A stretch of 64,000 bases of DNA from Prauserella_A oleivorans (GCF_042685745.1 NZ_JBHUNT010000001.1:4588001-4652000); one strand, 5' to 3'; counted from the stretch's first letter, positions 9,267-17,108 are shown. Notes: generated from the sequence alone by a model not told the origin. Made by a program: numbers and translations.

Positions 9267-10380
9267 CTCGGATCTCCTGGAGAAGTCGTTCCAACGTGGC
9301 CAGGCTGTGCCCGGCCAGCAACCGGTCCACGTGCGGGAGCGCGGCGGCGATGCCGGACTGCACCGGCGTGTAGCCTTCGTGGCCCGCGTGGGGGTTGACC
9401 CAGAGGACGGCGTGGGCGAGCCGGCGCAGCCGCGCCATCTGCTCGCCGAGGAGCGTCACGTCTCCGCGCTCCCAGCCGTCGGAGAACACCACGACGACGG
9501 CTCGCCGGGCAAGACCGCGCTGCCCCCAGCGGTCGAGGAACGCCTGCACGGTCTCACCCAGCCGGGTACCGCCGGCGAAATCGGCGACCGCCTCCGCGGC
9601 GGTCAGCATCGCACGTTCCGGATCGCGCTGGCGCAACGCGCGGGACACGCGCGTGAGCCGGGTGCCGAGGGTGAACACCTCGACGTCGGCCGGGGCCCCG
9701 CGCACCACCACGTGCGCGAATCGCAGCAGCGAGTCGGCATAGGGCTTCATCGAGCCCGAGACGTCCACGAGCAGCACCACCTTGCGCGCCCGCGTGCGGT
9801 GCCGGGAGTACGCGAGCCGCCCGGTCTCCCCGCCGTCGGCGAGCATCGCGCGCAGCGTCCGGCCGGGGTCGAGCTTGCCGCGCCGCGCGGGCCGGTACCG
9901 CGACGACGACCGGGTGGGCGGCACGGGACGCAACGCCTGGAACAGCTCCCGCAGATGCCTGCGCTCGGCGGCGGTGAGCTCCCCGAGGTCGCGATCGCGC
10001 AGCACCTCCACGTCGCTGGCGGCGACGCTCAGCTGTTCGGTGGCCGAGTCGGATCCCTCGCCGGACCCGTCGTCCTGCGGTGCCAGCGACGCGATGCGCG
10101 GCCGTTGCTGCCGCTGGACCGGGCTGCGCCGCAACGGCGGCGGCTCGGCGCTGAACCACGAGGCGAACGCCTGGTCGTATCGGGGCAGGTCGTCGGGGTC
10201 GGCGCACAGGGTCAGCCTGCCCGCCCAGTACAGCTGCTCCGCGTCGCCGATGTCGACGCGTTCCACGGCGTCGAGGTAGGCCTGCACGCGGTGACCGTCG
10301 CAGGGCAGTCCCGCCTCGCGCAGCACGGCTGTGAACCCGACGAGGCCGGGCAGCGGGTCGGCCGTGACATGCGCGTCCAT
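9259..10380 (-). CDS. CoxE-like von Willebrand factor A domain protein
   Basis: A 373-residue VWA protein of the CoxE family. The MIDAS metal-site motif DVSGSM occurs in a VVLLVDVSGSMKPYADSLL strand, and a later VVVFSDGWERGD segment fits the fold. The N-terminal third is a charged helical region. Together with the MoxR-type ATPase CoxD it is proposed to remodel the hydroxylase active site. The ATG at 10380 gives an N-terminus beginning MDAHVTADPLPG; longer readings are low-complexity. It lies 65 bp after coxD. Confidence 0.9.
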   Translation of the reverse strand: MDAHVTADPLPGLVGFTAVLREAGLPCDGHRVQAYLDAVERVDIGDAEQLYWAGRLTLCADPDDLPRYDQAFASWFSAEPPPLRRSPVQRQQRPRIASLAPQDDGSGEGSDSATEQLSVAASDVEVLRDRDLGELTAAERRHLRELFQALRPVPPTRSSSRYRPARRGKLDPGRTLRAMLADGGETGRLAYSRHRTRARKVVLLVDVSGSMKPYADSLLRFAHVVVRGAPADVEVFTLGTRLTRVSRALRQRDPERAMLTAAEAVADFAGGTRLGETVQAFLDRWGQRGLARRAVVVVFSDGWERGDVTLLGEQMARLRRLAHAVLWVNPHAGHEGYTPVQSGIAAALPHVDRLLAGHSLATLERLLQEIRDA

Positions 10381-10445
10381 ACGGTCATTGTGCCCCGCTC
10401 GGGCGCGAGACGGCGCCGCCGAAGCACTGGCCGCCGGCCGCCGGG

Positions 10446-11336
10446 TCACGCCAGCAGGGAATCGAGGCGGTCCCGCACGCGGTCGAGGTCCTCGCTGAAC
10501 TTGAGCACGGCACCGAGCGTGGTGGCCGCCGAGGCGGTGTCGAGCTCGTCGCGATCCAGCGCGAGCAGCGCGTTCGCCCAGTCCAGCGCCTCGGCCACGC
10601 CGGGCGGCTTGAGCAGCTCCATCGTGCGCAGCCGCTGCACCGCCTCGGCGACCTGCTGGGCGAGCCGCTCCCCGATGCCCGGGACCCGGCTGCGCAGGAT
10701 CGCCACCTCACGCGAGAGGTCGGGGTGCTCGAGCCAGTGGTAGAGGCAGCGGCGCTTGAGCGCGTCGTGCACCTCGCGCGTGCGGTTGGAGGTCAGGATG
10801 ACCAACGGTGGCACCTCGGCCCGGACCTCGCCGTACTCGGGGATGGTCACCGTGTTCTCGTCGAGCAGCTGCAGCAGGAACGCCTCGAACTCGTCGTCGG
10901 CGCGGTCGATCTCGTCGACCAGCAGCACGCACGGCGCCGACTGCAGGGCACGCAGCAGCGGGCGCGCGAGCAGGAACCGTTCCGTGTAGAGCGACTGCTC
11001 GGCCACGTCCACGTCGAGCCGCCCGCCCTCGGCGGCCTCGAGGGCACGCAGGTGCAGCAACTGCCGCGGGAAGTCCCATTCGTAGAGGGCCTGTCCGGCA
11101 TCGATGCCCTCGTGGCACTGGAGCCGGATGAGCGGCATCGACAGGGCCTGGGCCAGCGACATCGCCAGCGATGTCTTCCCCGTCCCCGGCTCGCCCTCGC
11201 AGAACAACGGCTTGCGCATGCGCAGCGCGAGGAACGCCGCGGTCGCCACGCCGTCGTCGGCGAGGTAGCCGGTTTCCTCCAGCAGTGCCGCCAGCTTCGC
11301 GGGCGAGCCGACGGGGTCGGTGATGTCGCGCGTCAC
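10446..11336 (-). CDS. MoxR/CoxD-family AAA+ ATPase
   Basis: A 296-residue AAA+ ATPase. Walker A is GEPGTGKTSLA near residues 47-57, Walker B is LLVDEIDRADDEFEAF, and the sensor region is LVILTSNRTREVHDALKRR. Members of this family act with VWA-domain partners as metal chelatases or remodellers; CoxD is needed to build the Mo-Cu centre of CO dehydrogenase in Oligotropha. A GTG start at 11336 is used. It heads the xdhC-coxE-coxD run and is separated from the mocA-like gene by a hairpin and repeats. Confidence 0.9.
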   Translation of the reverse strand: MTRDITDPVGSPAKLAALLEETGYLADDGVATAAFLALRMRKPLFCEGEPGTGKTSLAMSLAQALSMPLIRLQCHEGIDAGQALYEWDFPRQLLHLRALEAAEGGRLDVDVAEQSLYTERFLLARPLLRALQSAPCVLLVDEIDRADDEFEAFLLQLLDENTVTIPEYGEVRAEVPPLVILTSNRTREVHDALKRRCLYHWLEHPDLSREVAILRSRVPGIGERLAQQVAEAVQRLRTMELLKPPGVAEALDWANALLALDRDELDTASAATTLGAVLKFSEDLDRVRDRLDSLLA

Positions 11337-11414
11337 AACTCCAGCCTAGGCGGTCCGCGGGGTGGGCTGGGCCTGGCGGGGACATCCTCGACCCGCAGCC
11401 ACCCGATCGGCTCG

Positions 11415-11443
11415 GCGCCACCACAACCGTCAGGTGGTGGCGC
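11415..11443 (-). terminator. Hairpin downstream of the MobA-like gene
   Basis: A perfect 10-bp stem, GCGCCACCAC and its complement, with a 9-base loop. It lies about 90 bases beyond the stop of the leftward cytidylyltransferase gene and upstream of coxD. It lacks a clear T-tract, which is common in high-GC actinomycetes. Confidence 0.5.
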
Positions 11444-11454
11444 GACGGGCGAAT

Positions 11455-11502
11455 GCGACGCCAACGGCAGACACGGCGACGCCAACGGCGGACACGGCGA
11501 CG
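11455..11502. repeat. 21-bp direct repeat, 2.3 copies
   Basis: Two adjacent 21-bp units (GCGACGCCAACGGC followed by RGACACG) differ at one base, and a third unit begins and breaks off after eight bases. No gene covers the site. The copies lie between the coxD start and the MobA-like gene end. Confidence 0.7.
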
Positions 11503-11533
11503 GGACCCGCTACCGGGCCGGCCACCGGCGCCG

Positions 11534-12106
11534 CTACGGCTCGAGTTCGGCCGGGGTGTCGGCGTCGGCGCCGCTGCCGAGGTCGGCGCACTCGATGAGC
11601 CGCACGTCGCCGCGTCCGGCGAGCCAGCCGCGGGCGCCGCGGTCGCCGGTGACGTCGTCGGCGATCTCTCGCCACCAGCGCCGGCCGAAGAGCACCGGGT
11701 GCCCGGGCGTCCCGTCGTAGGCCGCCCGCGCGAGCGCCTCCGGCCCGCCGTGAGCCAGCACCCGCGCGACGACGCCGGCGCCCACCCCGGGCAGGTCGAC
11801 CAGGTGCACCAGCGCGGCCTCCGGCACCGGATCGAGCGACGGCAACGCACGTAGCCCCGCGCGCAGCGACGCGCCCATGCCCTCGGCCCAGTCCGCCGCC
11901 TCGACGGTCACCGCCGCGGCCGGCACCAGCGGCCGGACCTCGTCCGCCCGCGCGCCCAACACCACGACCACGGGCGCGCATCCACCCTCGGCCAGCACCC
12001 GGACAGCGCGTGCCACCAGCGACTCGCCCCGCAACGTCGCCAGCGCCTTCGGCTTGCCGAACCGCCTGCCCGCACCGGCGGCCAGCACCAGACCCGCCGT
12101 GCTCAC
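11534..12106 (-). CDS. MobA-like nucleotidyltransferase, probable molybdenum cofactor cytidylyltransferase
   Basis: A 190-residue NTP transferase with the N-terminal nucleotide-binding motif LVLAAGAGRRFGKPKAL and later VVVLGARADEV, HLVDLPGVG and GTPGHPVLFGRRWW segments typical of MocA/YgfJ-like enzymes. MocA converts molybdopterin to the cytosine dinucleotide form that CoxL-type hydroxylases require, which matches its position beside the cox cluster. The GTG start overlaps the IclR regulator stop (GTGA). The assignment to MocA rather than another MobA relative is by context. Confidence 0.8.
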   Translation of the reverse strand: MSTAGLVLAAGAGRRFGKPKALATLRGESLVARAVRVLAEGGCAPVVVVLGARADEVRPLVPAAAVTVEAADWAEGMGASLRAGLRALPSLDPVPEAALVHLVDLPGVGAGVVARVLAHGGPEALARAAYDGTPGHPVLFGRRWWREIADDVTGDRGARGWLAGRGDVRLIECADLGSGADADTPAELEP

Positions 12107-12933
12107 GCCGGCCCCGGCCGCCGGGACGGCGAGACGACGGCCAGGTCCGCCTCGATGCGCTTGGCCGCGGCGAGCAGCGGCGGCAGCAGCTCCTCCCGCA
12201 CCGACTCGGGCGTGTTCCGGCTCGCGTGGGTCGAGAGGTTGATCGCCGCGACCACCGCGCCGTCGGCACCGTGGATGGGCGCCGCGACCGACCGCAGGCC
12301 CTCCTCGAGCTCCTGGTCGACGAGCGCGTACCCCTGCGCGCGGACCGTCTCCAGCTCCGCGCGCAGGGCCTCCGCGGAGCCGATGGTGTGAGCGGTGTAC
12401 CGCTCGAACGATGCCTGCCGCAGGTAGTCCTCGAACGCGCCGGCGTCGAGCCCGGCGAGCAGCACGTGGCCCATCGACGTCGCGTGGGCCGGGAACCGCG
12501 TGCCGACGCTGATGGTCACCGCCATGATCCGCGAGACCGCCACGCGCGCGACGTAGACGATGTCCGTGCCCTCCAGCACCGACACCGAGCTCGACTCGTG
12601 TACCTCGGCCGAGAGCCGTTCGAGGTGCGGCTGCGCCACCTCGGGCAGCGACAGCCCGGAGAGGAATGCGTACCCGAGTTCGAGGACCTTCGCCGTGAGG
12701 GAGAAGTACTTGCCGTCGGTGCGCACGTACCCGAGGTCGGCCAGCGTGAGCAGGAAGCGCCGCGCCGCCGCGCGCGTGAGGCCGGTGATCTTCGCGACCT
12801 CGCTCAGCGTCAGCCGCGGTGCCCCCGCGTCGAACGCCTTGATGACGGCCAGCCCGCGTTCCAGCGACTGCACATGGTGCGCGCCGCGTTCGGTGCCCGC
12901 CGCGTCGTCCCGGCCTGCGTGGCCCTCGTCCAT
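12103..12933 (-). CDS. IclR-family regulator, PcaR/PobR type
   Basis: A 276-residue IclR-family transcription factor. The N-terminal winged helix-turn-helix (LTLSEVAKITGLTRAAARRF, about residues 40-60) is followed by the effector domain (SVSVLEGTDIVYVARV, GTRFPAHATSMGHVLLAGL, GYALVDQELEEGLRSVAAPI). It resembles PcaR/PcaU regulators of the beta-ketoadipate pathway and sits at the end of a pca gene run, so it probably responds to beta-ketoadipate or a related acid. The ATG at 12933 is chosen; a TTG nine bases earlier is possible. A matching operator is proposed at 16987-17020. Confidence 0.85.
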   Translation of the reverse strand: MDEGHAGRDDAAGTERGAHHVQSLERGLAVIKAFDAGAPRLTLSEVAKITGLTRAAARRFLLTLADLGYVRTDGKYFSLTAKVLELGYAFLSGLSLPEVAQPHLERLSAEVHESSSVSVLEGTDIVYVARVAVSRIMAVTISVGTRFPAHATSMGHVLLAGLDAGAFEDYLRQASFERYTAHTIGSAEALRAELETVRAQGYALVDQELEEGLRSVAAPIHGADGAVVAAINLSTHASRNTPESVREELLPPLLAAAKRIEADLAVVSPSRRPGPA

Positions 12934-12943
12934 GCGATCCAAC

Positions 12944-13075
12944 CTATCGGTCGAGCTCGCCCAGCTCGGAGAGTGTGCGGGCGGCGATCACGAAGGCCTT
13001 GTCGGCCGCGGGCACACCCGCGTGGAGCACTGCGGCGATCTCGTCCGGGGTGCGGCCGACGTGCTCGTCGGTCAT
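12944..13075 (-). pseudogene. pcaC: C-terminal remnant of 4-carboxymuconolactone decarboxylase (pcaC)
   Basis: The 43-residue reading frame MTDEHVGRTPDEIAAVL... keeps only the last helix pair of the PcaC family (normally around 125 residues): TPDEIAAVL then AGVPAADKAFVIAARTL, matching the C-terminal TRDEIAEVL...AGVPAANSAF pattern of that family. The N-terminal two thirds, including the catalytic region, are absent, and six or so residues between the two blocks are also missing. The frame starts with an ATG overlapping the pcaD stop, where many actinomycetes have a PcaD-PcaC fusion. It is almost certainly non-functional. Confidence 0.7.
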
Positions 13076-13845
13076 CGCGCGGTCGCCGCGAGGTGGCCCA
13101 GGATGAGCTCGGTGAACCGCGCGGGCTGCTCGACGTTGCCGAGATGGGCCGCGTGCTCGACGACCTCGTGCCGAGCGCCGGGGACCTCGGCGGCAATGAG
13201 CTTGCCGTGCTGCTCGGGCGGGGTCGCCGGATCGTCGGCACCGGAGATCACCAGCGTGGGAGCGGACACCCTCGGCAGGTCGCCGAGCACGTCCATCGAC
13301 CCGATGGCCGCGCAGCACGCCGCGTAGCCCTCGGCCGGGGTCGCCGCGGTCATGTGGTGGTACTCGCGCGCCTCCTGCGGGTTGGCCGAACGCCAGTCCT
13401 CGGTGAACCAGCGCTGGATGCTGCTGTCGGCGATGGTGGTCATGCCCTGGGTGCGGGCGGCGCGGGCACGGTCCTCCCAGGACTCCTTCGTGCCGAGCTT
13501 CGGCGACGTGCAGCACAGCACGAGGCTCGCGATGCGCTCCGGCCGGTGGATGCCGAGCCACATGCCGGTCATGCCACCGAGTGAGAGCCCGACGAAGTGC
13601 GCGCGCTCGACGCCCAGCTCGTCGAGCAGCTCCACCACGTCGCCGCCCAGGTCGGCCAGCGTGCACGGGGACTCGGGTACCGGCGTCCGGCCGTGCCCCC
13701 GCTGGTCGTACCGCACGACGCGGTAGCCGGCCTCGGTGAGCGGGCCCACCTGCGGGTTCCACATGTTGAGGTTGCTGCCGATGGACCCGGACAGCACCAC
13801 GACCTCGCCGTTGTCCGGCCCCTCGACGACATGGTGAACCTTCAC
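13072..13845 (-). CDS. pcaD: 3-oxoadipate enol-lactonase
   Basis: A 257-residue alpha/beta hydrolase that opens 3-oxoadipate enol-lactone to 3-oxoadipate. The nucleophile elbow GLSLGG gives Ser88, the oxyanion region is near VVLSGSIGSNLNMW, the acid lies in the SGADDPATPPEQH segment, and the catalytic His is in EHAAHLGNVEQP. The start is GTG at 13845, five bases after AGAGGAG. This enzyme is shared by the protocatechuate and catechol branches, so it can remain useful although pcaC next to it is broken. It is separated from pcaF by 350 bp where pcaHGB would be expected. Confidence 0.92.
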   Translation of the reverse strand: MKVHHVVEGPDNGEVVVLSGSIGSNLNMWNPQVGPLTEAGYRVVRYDQRGHGRTPVPESPCTLADLGGDVVELLDELGVERAHFVGLSLGGMTGMWLGIHRPERIASLVLCCTSPKLGTKESWEDRARAARTQGMTTIADSSIQRWFTEDWRSANPQEAREYHHMTAATPAEGYAACCAAIGSMDVLGDLPRVSAPTLVISGADDPATPPEQHGKLIAAEVPGARHEVVEHAAHLGNVEQPARFTELILGHLAATAR

Positions 13846-13873
13846 TGTTTCTCCTCTCGCTTGCGGTGCGCGG

Positions 13874-14053
13874 TCAGGGCGTGGTCGAGGTGGGCGCGCG
13901 TCCGCGCGGGGTCCGGGGGGAGCCGCGCAACACCGTCGGAAACCCGTCCTCACCGGTGTCGTCGGCCGGGCCGCGAGCGGACCACCGGAAACCGGACGCC
14001 GCGCCATGCGGATCGAACCGGTAATCCGAGTGGGCCTGCCAGATCTCGCCCAC
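13874..14053 (-). pseudogene. Possible remnant of protocatechuate 3,4-dioxygenase (pcaG-like)
   Basis: A 59-residue frame in the gap between pcaF and pcaD reads VGEIWQAHSDYRFDPHGAAS and continues GFRWSARGPADDTGEDGF. The EIWQA block and the GFR..AR.P.DD.G..F spacing recall the intradiol dioxygenase signature (EIWQAD...GFRGFGRCPTDD.G.F). The frame then loses similarity and stops. The metal-binding Tyr and His residues are missing. It may instead be an unrelated small gene (GTG start, GAGAGGG upstream). The position, exactly where pcaHG normally sits, favours a deletion scar. Confidence 0.4.
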
Positions 14054-14195
14054 ACTCGGGCAACGACCCTCTCACCTCGATCCCCCGATGCGACGGCAAC
14101 ACCGGCGGATGCGTCCGGGCGGGATCACGCGGCAGCCCGGCAGCACCAGTCCCGGCTGCGATGAGGACGCGGGCGTCTCCACCGATCCTCCTCGG

Positions 14196-15371
14196 TCAGG
14201 CCTCCAGCACCACGGCCAGCCCCTGGCCGACCCCGATGCAGATCGCGGCCAGACCGTACCCGCCGCCACGCCTGCGCAGCTCGTAGGCCAGCGCACCGAG
14301 GATGCGCCCACCGGACGCGCCCAGCGGGTGGCCCAGCGCGATCGCGCCACCGTTGACGTTGACGATCTCCGGGTCGAGCTTCGGCCAGTCGGCGAGGCAC
14401 GCGAGCGACTGGGCGGCGAAGGCCTCGTTCAGCTCGACGGCCTTGAGGTCCTCCCAGCCGATGCCCGCGCGCTCGAGCGCGACCTCGGCGGCGCGCACCG
14501 GACCGATGCCGAACACGTGCGGGTCGACCCCGGCGGCGCCGCGGCCCGCGATCCGCGCGAGCGGCGTGGCGCCGAGCCGGTCGGCGCCAGCCTGGTCGGC
14601 CAGCAGCACGGCCGAGGCGCCGTCGTTGAGCGGCGAGGAGTTGCCCGCCGTGACCGTCCCTTCCGGACGGAACACGGGCTTGAGCTTGGCCAGCTTCTCC
14701 AGGCTGGAATCAGGCCGGATCCCCTCGTCGCGCGCCAGCTCGGTGCCGGGAACCGCGACGACGTGGTCGTCGTAGAACCCCTCGTCCCACGCACGGGCGG
14801 CGTTGAGATGACTGCGCAACGCGAACTCGTCCTGCTGCTCGCGGCCGATTCCGTAGCGTTCGGCGAGAATCTCGGTGCTCTCGCCGAGGGAGACGGTCCA
14901 CTGCTCCGGCATCCTCGGGTTCACCATGCGCCAGCCGAGCGTGGTCGAGTACATCGTCTCGTGGCCGTTGGGGAACGCCTTGGCCGGCTTGGGCAGCACC
15001 CACGGCGCGCGGCTCATCGACTCCACGCCCCCGGCGACCACCACCGACGCGTCACCGGTCGCGATCAGCCTGCTGCCCTGCATCGCGGCGTCCAAACCGG
15101 ACCCGCAGAGCCGGTTCACCGTGGTTCCCGGCACGCTCGTCGGCCAGCCCGCGAGCAGCGCCGCCATCCGCGCCACGTTGCGGTTGTCCTCGCCCGCGCC
15201 GTTCGCGTCACCGAGGACGACCTCGTCGACCCCGGCGGGATCCAGGTCGTTGCGCTGCGCGAGGGCCGACAGCACGTGCGCTGCCAGGTCGTCGGGCCGC
15301 ACCCCGGAGAGCGCGCCGCCGTACCGGCCGAACGGCGTCCGGACCGCGTCCAGGACGAAGACGTCACTCAC
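14196..15371 (-). CDS. pcaF: 3-oxoadipyl-CoA thiolase
   Basis: A 391-residue thiolase that cleaves 3-oxoadipyl-CoA to succinyl-CoA and acetyl-CoA. The acyl-accepting Cys89 lies in NRLCGSGLDAAMQ, NEAFAAQ and the catalytic His in GHPLGASGGR follow, and the second active-site Cys is in AAICIGVGQG. The GTG start overlaps the pcaJ stop (GTGA), so it is co-translated with the CoA-transferase that supplies its substrate. Related acetyl-CoA acetyltransferases differ little in sequence; the assignment as PcaF rests largely on context. Confidence 0.88.
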   Translation of the reverse strand: MSDVFVLDAVRTPFGRYGGALSGVRPDDLAAHVLSALAQRNDLDPAGVDEVVLGDANGAGEDNRNVARMAALLAGWPTSVPGTTVNRLCGSGLDAAMQGSRLIATGDASVVVAGGVESMSRAPWVLPKPAKAFPNGHETMYSTTLGWRMVNPRMPEQWTVSLGESTEILAERYGIGREQQDEFALRSHLNAARAWDEGFYDDHVVAVPGTELARDEGIRPDSSLEKLAKLKPVFRPEGTVTAGNSSPLNDGASAVLLADQAGADRLGATPLARIAGRGAAGVDPHVFGIGPVRAAEVALERAGIGWEDLKAVELNEAFAAQSLACLADWPKLDPEIVNVNGGAIALGHPLGASGGRILGALAYELRRRGGGYGLAAICIGVGQGLAVVLEA

Positions 15372-16159
15372 TTCGAGGCCTCCTTCAGCGCACGCAGGGT
15401 CGCCAGCTCCTGCTCGGTCGGAGGCTCCGTGCGCGACAGTTCCGGCGACACCTTGAGGTCCCAGCCGGTGGCCTCGCGTACCTGCTCCACCTCCACACCG
15501 GGGTGCAACTGGCTCAGCACGAGTTCGTGGGTGTCGGGGTCGGGCCGCAGGATGCCGAGGTCGGTGACGACGAGCGTCGGGCCGGCACCGGGCAGGCCGA
15601 GCCGCTCCCGGTCGCCCTTGCCGGAACCGTGCCCCACCGACGTGACGAAGTCGACCTTCTCCACGAAGCTGCGCTTGCTCTGCCGCACCACCACGAACAC
15701 CTCGTGGCAGGACGCCGCGATCTCCGGCGCGCCCCCGGCGCCCGGCAGCCGCACCTTCGGGTCGGCGTAGTCGTCGCCGATGACCGTGGTGTTGATGTTG
15801 CCGAACTTGTCCAGCTGCGCCGCCCCGAGAAAGCCGATGTCGATGCGGCCGGGTTGCAGCCAGTAGTTGAAGACCTCCGGCACGCTGATCACCGCGTCGG
15901 CGGTCTCCGCCAGGACCCCGTCGCCGATCGAGGCGGGCAGCCGGTCTGGCTTGGAACCCAGGGTGCCCGACTCGTAGATGAGCACGAGGTCGGGAGCGTG
16001 CGTACGGCGCGCGACGTTCGCCGCCGTCGAGGGCAGGCCGATGCCGACGAAGCACCGCTTGCCGTTGCCGAGGGCCCTGGCCGCGGCGATCGACATCATC
16101 TCGTCGGAGGTGTACTCCTGCTGCCCGGTCGGCGCCGTCTGCGTTGTCTGCGTCGTCAT
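15368..16159 (-). CDS. pcaJ: CoA-transferase beta subunit (probable 3-oxoadipate CoA-transferase, PcaJ)
   Basis: A 263-residue family I CoA-transferase subunit B, with DEMMSIAAARALGNGKRCFV at the start, the catalytic-type YESGTLGSKP stretch and GFLGAAQLDKFGNIN. With subunit A it moves CoA from succinyl-CoA to 3-oxoadipate. GGAGGG stands six bases before the ATG at 16159, so it can be translated on its own. It is in the same frame as the preceding pcaI sequence without an intervening stop (see pcaI). The family also includes IpdB/GctB enzymes, so the substrate is assigned by its pca neighbours. Confidence 0.85.
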   Translation of the reverse strand: MTTQTTQTAPTGQQEYTSDEMMSIAAARALGNGKRCFVGIGLPSTAANVARRTHAPDLVLIYESGTLGSKPDRLPASIGDGVLAETADAVISVPEVFNYWLQPGRIDIGFLGAAQLDKFGNINTTVIGDDYADPKVRLPGAGGAPEIAASCHEVFVVVRQSKRSFVEKVDFVTSVGHGSGKGDRERLGLPGAGPTLVVTDLGILRPDPDTHELVLSQLHPGVEVEQVREATGWDLKVSPELSRTEPPTEQELATLRALKEASK

Positions 16160-16975
16160 CGCACACCCTCCATGGCGAACACCTTCTCGGCGTAGCCACG
16201 TCTCGAACGTTTCCCGATCCCGCCCGATGGCATCCCACTGCTGGTAGTAGGCGTTGTCCCGCTCGTAGTAGCCCTGCGCGTACGACGGGTGCGCTCCCCC
16301 GGGCACCTCGGCGACGCACGTGACGGCCCAGCTCGGCAGGATCATCTGGCCGGGCACGGGCTCCAGCTCGTCCACGATCTCCTCGACCGTGACGAGGCTG
16401 CGCGTGGCGGCCAGCACGGCCTCCTTCTGAACGCCCACCAGGCCCCAGATCTGCACGTTGCCCGCCCGGTCGGCGCGCTGGGCGTGGATGATCGACACGT
16501 CCGGGTTCAGCGCAGGCACGGCGGCCAGCTCCTCCCCGGTGAACGGGCAGGTGATCCACTTGATCGTCTCGGTGTGCCGGGGCAGGTCGGTGCCGCGGTA
16601 GCCACGCAGCACCGCGAACGGCAGCCCCGAGGCGCCGGCCACGTAGCGGTTGGCCATCCCGGCGTGACTGTGTTCCTCGATCTCCAGCGGTACCGGCCAG
16701 GAGTTCTGCACCGCGTCGCGGAACCGGTGCAGCGAGCCGACTCCGGGGTTGCCGCCCCACGAGAACACCAGCTTGCGCGCGCAGCCCGCGCCGATGAGCT
16801 GGTCGTACACGATGTCGGGCGTCATGCGGACCAGCGTCAGGTCCTTCCGCCGCTGCCGGATGATCTCCTGCCCCGCCGCGTGCGGGATCAGGTGCGTGAA
16901 CCCTTCCAGCGCGACCATGTCGCCGTCGTGCACGAGCCTGCCGACCCCGTCGGCCAGCGAAACGATCTCCGCCAC
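16156..16975 (-). CDS. pcaI: CoA-transferase alpha subunit (probable PcaI), reading frame altered near its end
   Basis: Subunit A of the CoA-transferase, about 270 residues, with VHDGDMVALEGFTHLIPH, KLVFSWGGNPGVGSLHRF and VSIIHAQRADRAGNVQIWG. It starts at GTG 16975 after GAGGTGG. Close to the end (about 16195-16200) the frame runs on through WLRREGVRHGG into pcaJ with no stop. In the +1 frame the same bases give a natural-looking end, GYAEKVFAMEGVR, with TGA overlapping the pcaJ ATG. This suggests a small indel or a sequencing error; a genuine PcaI-PcaJ fusion is the alternative. The first 255 residues look intact. Confidence 0.8.
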
Positions 16976-16986
16976 GATGCCACCTC

Positions 16987-17020
16987 GTTCGCATTACGCA
17001 CACTCGTTCTGCATCTGAAC
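16987..17020 (-). promoter_or_regulatory. pcaI promoter with two PcaR-type operator candidates
   Basis: On the minus strand TTCAGA and TAATGC are 17 bases apart and form a good -35/-10 pair ending about 17 bases before the pcaI GTG. On the plus strand two 15-bp imperfect palindromes start 19 bases apart: GTTCGCATTACGCAC at 16987 and GTTCTGCATCTGAAC at 17006. The first matches ten positions of GTTCGATAATCGCAC, the PcaR box described in Pseudomonas putida, and covers the -10 element as it does there. Regulation by the IclR protein at 12103 is inferred. Confidence 0.6.
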
Positions 17021-17064
17021 ATAGCCGGGAGCGTGCAGGGACGTCAATCCGCTCCCGCCGCGGC

Positions 17065-17070
17065 TAAGGT
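17065..17070 (+). promoter_or_regulatory. Possible -10 element for the glyoxylate reductase gene
   Basis: TAAGGT lies 38 bases before the ATG at 17109, leaving a short leader with GAGGAGC as ribosome site. No clear -35 is visible. It is divergent from the pcaI promoter in a 133-bp shared region. Confidence 0.35.
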
Positions 17071-17108
17071 GCCCTCGGGAGACGTCTCGAGCAGCGCGAG
17101 GAGCGTGA

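Noticed and set aside
11430..12269. 279-codon minus frame covering the 21-bp repeats
   Set aside because: Alternative frame of the MobA-like gene; the repeat-coded tail is an artefact of GC-rich open frames.
13597..14286. 229-codon plus frame antisense to pcaD and the pcaF-pcaD gap
   Set aside because: No motif and mirrors pcaD codon bias; the minus strand carries the meaningful similarity.
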